Assembly: GCA_903772945.1 (NCBI GenBank)
Contig: CAICTM010000382.1
Span: 1 to 64,000, forward strand
From: Seminavis robusta
Taxonomy: Eukaryota > Bacillariophyta > Bacillariophyceae > Naviculales > Naviculaceae
DNA: 64,000 nucleotides
Direction of reading: 5' to 3'
In this document: positions 60,001-64,000 of the stretch, piece after piece
Numbering within the stretch: position 1 is the stretch's first letter
How the letters are laid out: every line of letters begins with the position of its first letter
Notes under the pieces: model-generated
Seen by the model: only the letters and a program-made list of their open reading frames with translations
Databases searched by the model: none
Told to the model about the DNA's origin: nothing
Program-made: the position numbers and the translations under genes

Positions 60001-60072
60001 AAAGGCAAGTACAAATTTAACATTCACTTCAAAGTCGACATTGGCATCACCGCGTGCTTGGGAACTCGTCAT
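60001..60072 (-). mobile_element. 5' end of the interrupted Mutator/Kolobok-like transposase
   Basis: ATG at 60072-60070 opens 24 codons (MTSSQARGDANVDFEVNVKF...) that end exactly at the LTR-element target duplication and are in frame with the transposase body ending at 53041. The NVKFVLAF segment followed across the junction by GSGDGGTEAARFLGFLSLPG is the expected N-terminal motif of this transposase group. The frame stays open further upstream (SCTHCEKVATVKPK, with a CxxC) without another ATG to about 60155, where Gypsy sequence seems to start, so some N-terminus may have been lost. Confidence 0.8.
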
Positions 60073-60147
60073 TGTTGTTCTTTTGGGTGGTGCAGTCTTA
60101 GGTTTGACTGTGGCAACCTTCTCGCAGTGGGTGCATGACAGTACCGG

Positions 60148-63100
60148 TGTTGCAATACACGGCTCTTAGCCTTATTCGCGACTCGATCCTAGATAGGGTT
60201 TGAGTTCGACTCATGACTGAGTCTCTCGTGAATAGTCATTTGAGACAGGGTTCTCAATGACCGCCTGGTCATACTAGGTTGATGTGAAACATCGCTCTAG
60301 ATATTTAGCCAGCGTGGAGTACTTCCACGCTACTAGATCCAGGCTAGACAAACCTTCCACGCGTTCCGTTTTAGGATCGTGGAGAGACGTAGGATTACTA
60401 CCGCACATACTCTATCACACTTTATAGCTCCCGCGGGAAGCCAGATCTACGATCCTTGATGATGATCTCTTCTCGTTGATTGTTTTCATAGCTTTCTAAT
60501 CTCTCTCATAACTTTCATTCTCTCAAACTCAAAACACTCGAAAGATCTTTACACTAGCTTTAGCGTAGTGCATTTTGTTAACAAACACAATAGCTTTCAG
60601 CTACCCTAACCTATTCCTTCACCATGAAGATTGGCTCAAGGAAAGACATGCGTTCCGAACTTTGAGAAACAGTTGCGTGACAAACCCATTCTTCCTCTCG
60701 TCGACAATGACGAAGAAACGAGATCGACGTACATCGTGCACCACTTGCAAACTTCGCAACCATGTGCCAACGCAAATCAGAAGACTCTGACAATGAGGAC
60801 AACTCCTCTATCATTTCAATCACTTGGATGGAGAAATCTCTATCTTAGGATTAGGCCAGGATGATGACTCAACGGAACCATGTTCATTTCTCATACCAAG
60901 TGATGAAGATATCTCACTAACTAGTAAACAAGAATTGTTTGCAACTATGAACACTACGGCAAATTAGATGATTGCCTAGAAGCTGCTCAACTAGACTCTG
61001 ATGATCTATTTAGCATCGTTAATCGTCCGTGGCCAACCCCCGTAAACGTCGCAAGACAAGAGACCTCAAACCATCGTTATGTTAGATTTAACAAGCGAGA
61101 AAAGGGAAACCAAACCCGTTACACTCCTTGCTTACATGGATACAGGAGCATCCGGAACCTTGATTGCTCAAACCTCATGCTAAGAAATACGCATGAAGGA
61201 TCTTGGGGGCGTCCAAACATGTTGGACTACCCCTGCAGGAGATATTAAACACCAGCACGAAGTCAAAGGTGCATTCATGATTTCCTGAATTCACGAAGAT
61301 AGAATTATCGAGTGGGATTTACACGTCACCAAGAGCTTGGGGGCGTATGACATGATCTATAGGTCGAGATATTCTTCTCTGACTTAGGTTTCAAGTTCGA
61401 TTTCATACCATGTCAGTGGAATGGGACGGCGCATCTATTCCTATGAAAGATAGCGACACCAATGAAGAAGAAACTTTTTCATTCCTGATCTCTACCGCTG
61501 TTGTATGACAGTGCAGATCGTCTCAAGAAGATTCTTGATGCGAAATACGAACAAGCTGAATTAAGGCAGGTTTGCCAAAGTCAAATACAGTTAAAAGGAA
61601 GAGAAGGAACAGCTTCATTCCTTACTGACGAAGTACTCTGACCTATTCGATGGTACTTTTGGAAAGTGGCAGATGACGACTACGAAGTAGAACTTCTCCC
61701 TGATGCTAAACCCTATCATGCAAGGGCTTACCCTATTCCACCGGGTCCATACCAACACTCTTAAGAATGGAGGTTGAACGTCTCTGCGAGGCAGGAGTAC
61801 TCAGAAGGTAAACCGTTCCGATGGGCGGCACCAACTTTTATCTCCCAAGAAAGATGGATCTGTACGATTCATCTCTGATTTCGGGAACTGAACAAAAGGA
61901 TTAAGCGAGAACCTTTCCTATCCCAAATACAGGACATGCTCTTGAATTTAGACGGATTCAAGTACTACTAGTCTAGACCTGAACATGGGATACTATCACA
62001 TCGAGCTGTCACCTCACTCGAAACAACTCTGTACCATCGTACTCTCCTGGGGAAAAGTACGAAGTACCAGAGGTTGCCAATGGGCTATGTAATAGTCCCG
62101 ACATCTTCCAAGAGAAGATTGAACACTAATGCACGACCTGAGATACGTCCGTGCATACATTGATGATCTACTCATCCTAACTAACGGCGATCTAGCAGAT
62201 CACATTGAAAAGTTGGATGAAGTTCTCCGAAGGCTTCGAGAAGCCGGACTAAGATCAATGCTAACAAGTCCTTCTTCGCAAGAGGAGAACTTGATAACTA
62301 GGTTACTTGATACTCGAGAAGGGATCCAACTATAACCAAGAAAATAGACGCGATCAAGAATATCGCTCCTCCTACCAACAAAAGAACTCCGTAGATTCAT
62401 TGGACTAGTGAACTACTATCGAGACATGTGGATTAGACGATCACATGTAATGGCCCCACTCGCTTCGTTGACTTCCAAAACAACAAAGTGGAAATGGGAA
62501 GCCGAACACGACAAGGCTTTAGCCAGATGAAGAAGATCATCAGCAAGGAAACCTTGCTCGCCTACCCTGACTCAACGATACATTCGTTATCCACACGGAT
62601 GCGAGTGATACTCAACTAGGTGCGGTAATTCCCAGAAGGGAAAACCTATCGCGTTCTAAGCAGGGAAGCTCAACCCCTGCTCAGACACGTTACACAGTTA
62701 CCGAGAAGGAACTTCTCAGTATCGTAGAAACTCTAAAGAGTTCCGTAACATTCTTCTAGGACAGAAAGATCGTTGTACATACGGACACCAGAATCTTACA
62801 TGTAAAACTTCAATACCGATGCGTAATGCGATGGCGGCCTTATTCTGGAAGAATACGGCCCTGAACTACGGTACATCAAGGGCGAACAACATCGTCGCTG
62901 ATGCGTTGTCGAGACTTAACATCTCCAACAACACGGTTCTTCAGAACGAATGGACGCCAGCGAGATCGCTGAACTCATGGCTGCAGACGAAGGAGACTTC
63001 CTAGTGAGTTCCTCTCTTCGTTCCCCGAGATCGAGCATCGTCAGAAACGAGACAACGATATCAAGAAGCTCCTCAGGGACAAGCCAAACGACTACAAGAA

Positions 63101-64000
63101 GCCATCTTTCCCCAGAGGGATAAGTCTTACGACTATAGTAGTAAGGACGAGAAAATCGTCGTACCTAAACTATGCAGAAAGCTAGTTGGATGGTACCATG
63201 TGTGCTGATGCATCCTGGCGTGACTCGCACGGAACTAACCATCAGCCAACACTACACCTGGAAAGGGCTGCGCAGGACTGTGCAGACGTATGTCAGCGTT
63301 GCCAAGCTGCCAGATGAACAAACCCAAGACGCGTAAGCTGGGATTGATGCCTCCAAAGACCTTGCGAGGAGATCCCTTGGGAAGACTATGTATTGACCTG
63401 ATATGCCCTTACAACGTCGGGGAACCCAAGAAAAAGAATTCCTGCACACTTCATTGTTGACAATGATTGATCCCGTAACCGGATGGTTCGAGATTGCAGA
63501 GATCTGCTCCAAGCAGCAGACGAAGTAGCATCGTCCTAGAACAAATCGTGCTTACTCGGTATCCATGGCCTGCTGAGGTTATCATGGATAGAGGACGTGA
63601 GTTCCGTGCAGAGGTCGAAAAAGACACTCCGGGATGATATGGACTTCGTCGCAAGTTCATCACCACGCGTAACCCTAAGCCAACTCTATGTCGAGCGTGC
63701 TCATCAAACACATACGTAACTTGATCGCTGTTCAAAACATCAAGTGCCAAGACGACTCGTGAAATGGATCCTGGGATGGAGTCCTCACCGCGGTTCGCTT
63801 TGCAATGAATGCCACGACTCATACCACCTTGCGTGCAACGCCCGCACAGCTCGTGTTCAATCGTGACGCATTCACAACGTCCGGTCGAAGCCAACTGGAG
63901 TACATTAAGGAACGTCGCACACGACTATCCAACAAAACAACGATACGGGAAAACCAACGCGTGTCCTCATCAATACAATGTCAACGATACTGTTGATGAT
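60148..64000 (+). mobile_element. Ty3/Gypsy LTR retrotransposon, broken, truncated by the window edge
   Basis: Domains appear in Gypsy order on the plus strand: retropepsin DTGAS near 61139-61153, reverse transcriptase YIDD near 62156-62167, RNase H TDAS near 62595, integrase zinc region near 63200-63310 and integrase core to about 63800. Integrase after RNase H fixes the Ty3/Gypsy type. The 5' LTR probably lies between about 60148 and 60590, but its ends cannot be proven without the 3' LTR, which is beyond the window. The coding region is broken in well over ten places, so the copy is dead and old relative to the LTR element next to it. Confidence 0.88.

Overview
This window is nuclear DNA from a eukaryote with a secondary red-lineage plastid, most probably a pennate diatom. 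The evidence is: many short GT-AG introns (about 60-190 bp); targeting presequences with diatom-type cleavage motifs (VSAFAF on a hydroxyacid dehydrogenase, TDAFSV on DAHP synthase); diatom-style HSF, bZIP and bHLH regulators; and intergenic DNA full of CTAG and GTAC/CCGG palindromes. The genus is inferred only (a Seminavis-like pennate diatom would fit). Exon models were built by hand from reading frames and splice sites. The reading frame was carried across every intron in the models given exon by exon.

Gene-rich part, 1-48.3 kb. In order: a possible minus-strand gene running off the left edge; a 1166-aa Armadillo-repeat protein; an 8-exon membrane protein with a TDT/SLAC1-like domain behind a roughly 700-residue disordered N-terminus; a minisatellite; an HSF; a cysteine synthase; a secreted duplicated Cys-rich protein; two paralogous two-helix proteins resembling V-ATPase subunit f/RNASEK; plastid class II DAHP synthase; proteasome subunit alpha-6; bZIP and bHLH factors; a membrane-anchored histidine acid phosphatase; the Paf1-complex subunit CTR9, with a frame change and a decayed partial copy downstream; a sugar-phosphate cyclase of the DHQS/EEVS type; a plastid-type glyoxylate/succinic-semialdehyde reductase; and a full-size PDR (ABCG) transporter of 16 exons, several only 17-40 nt long. 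DAHP synthase and the cyclase both belong to the DHQ-synthase-linked metabolism of sugar phosphates, but nothing shows that the genes are co-regulated.

Repeat-rich part, 49-64 kb. A Mutator/Kolobok-like DNA transposon carries a minus-strand transposase with a zinc knuckle, beside an opposite-strand ORF pair that may hold an RPA-like OB fold. The transposase is split by a young non-autonomous LTR element (53042-59995; 254-bp LTRs, CCCAC target duplication). Its first internal bases are the exact complement of a segment of its own LTR, which suggests Tf1-like self-priming. Its interior has no recognisable gag or pol but repeats AGGAGTG about 18 times in one orientation, including directly against the 3' LTR. 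A broken Ty3/Gypsy element then runs to the right edge.

No tRNA, rRNA or CRISPR array was recognised.
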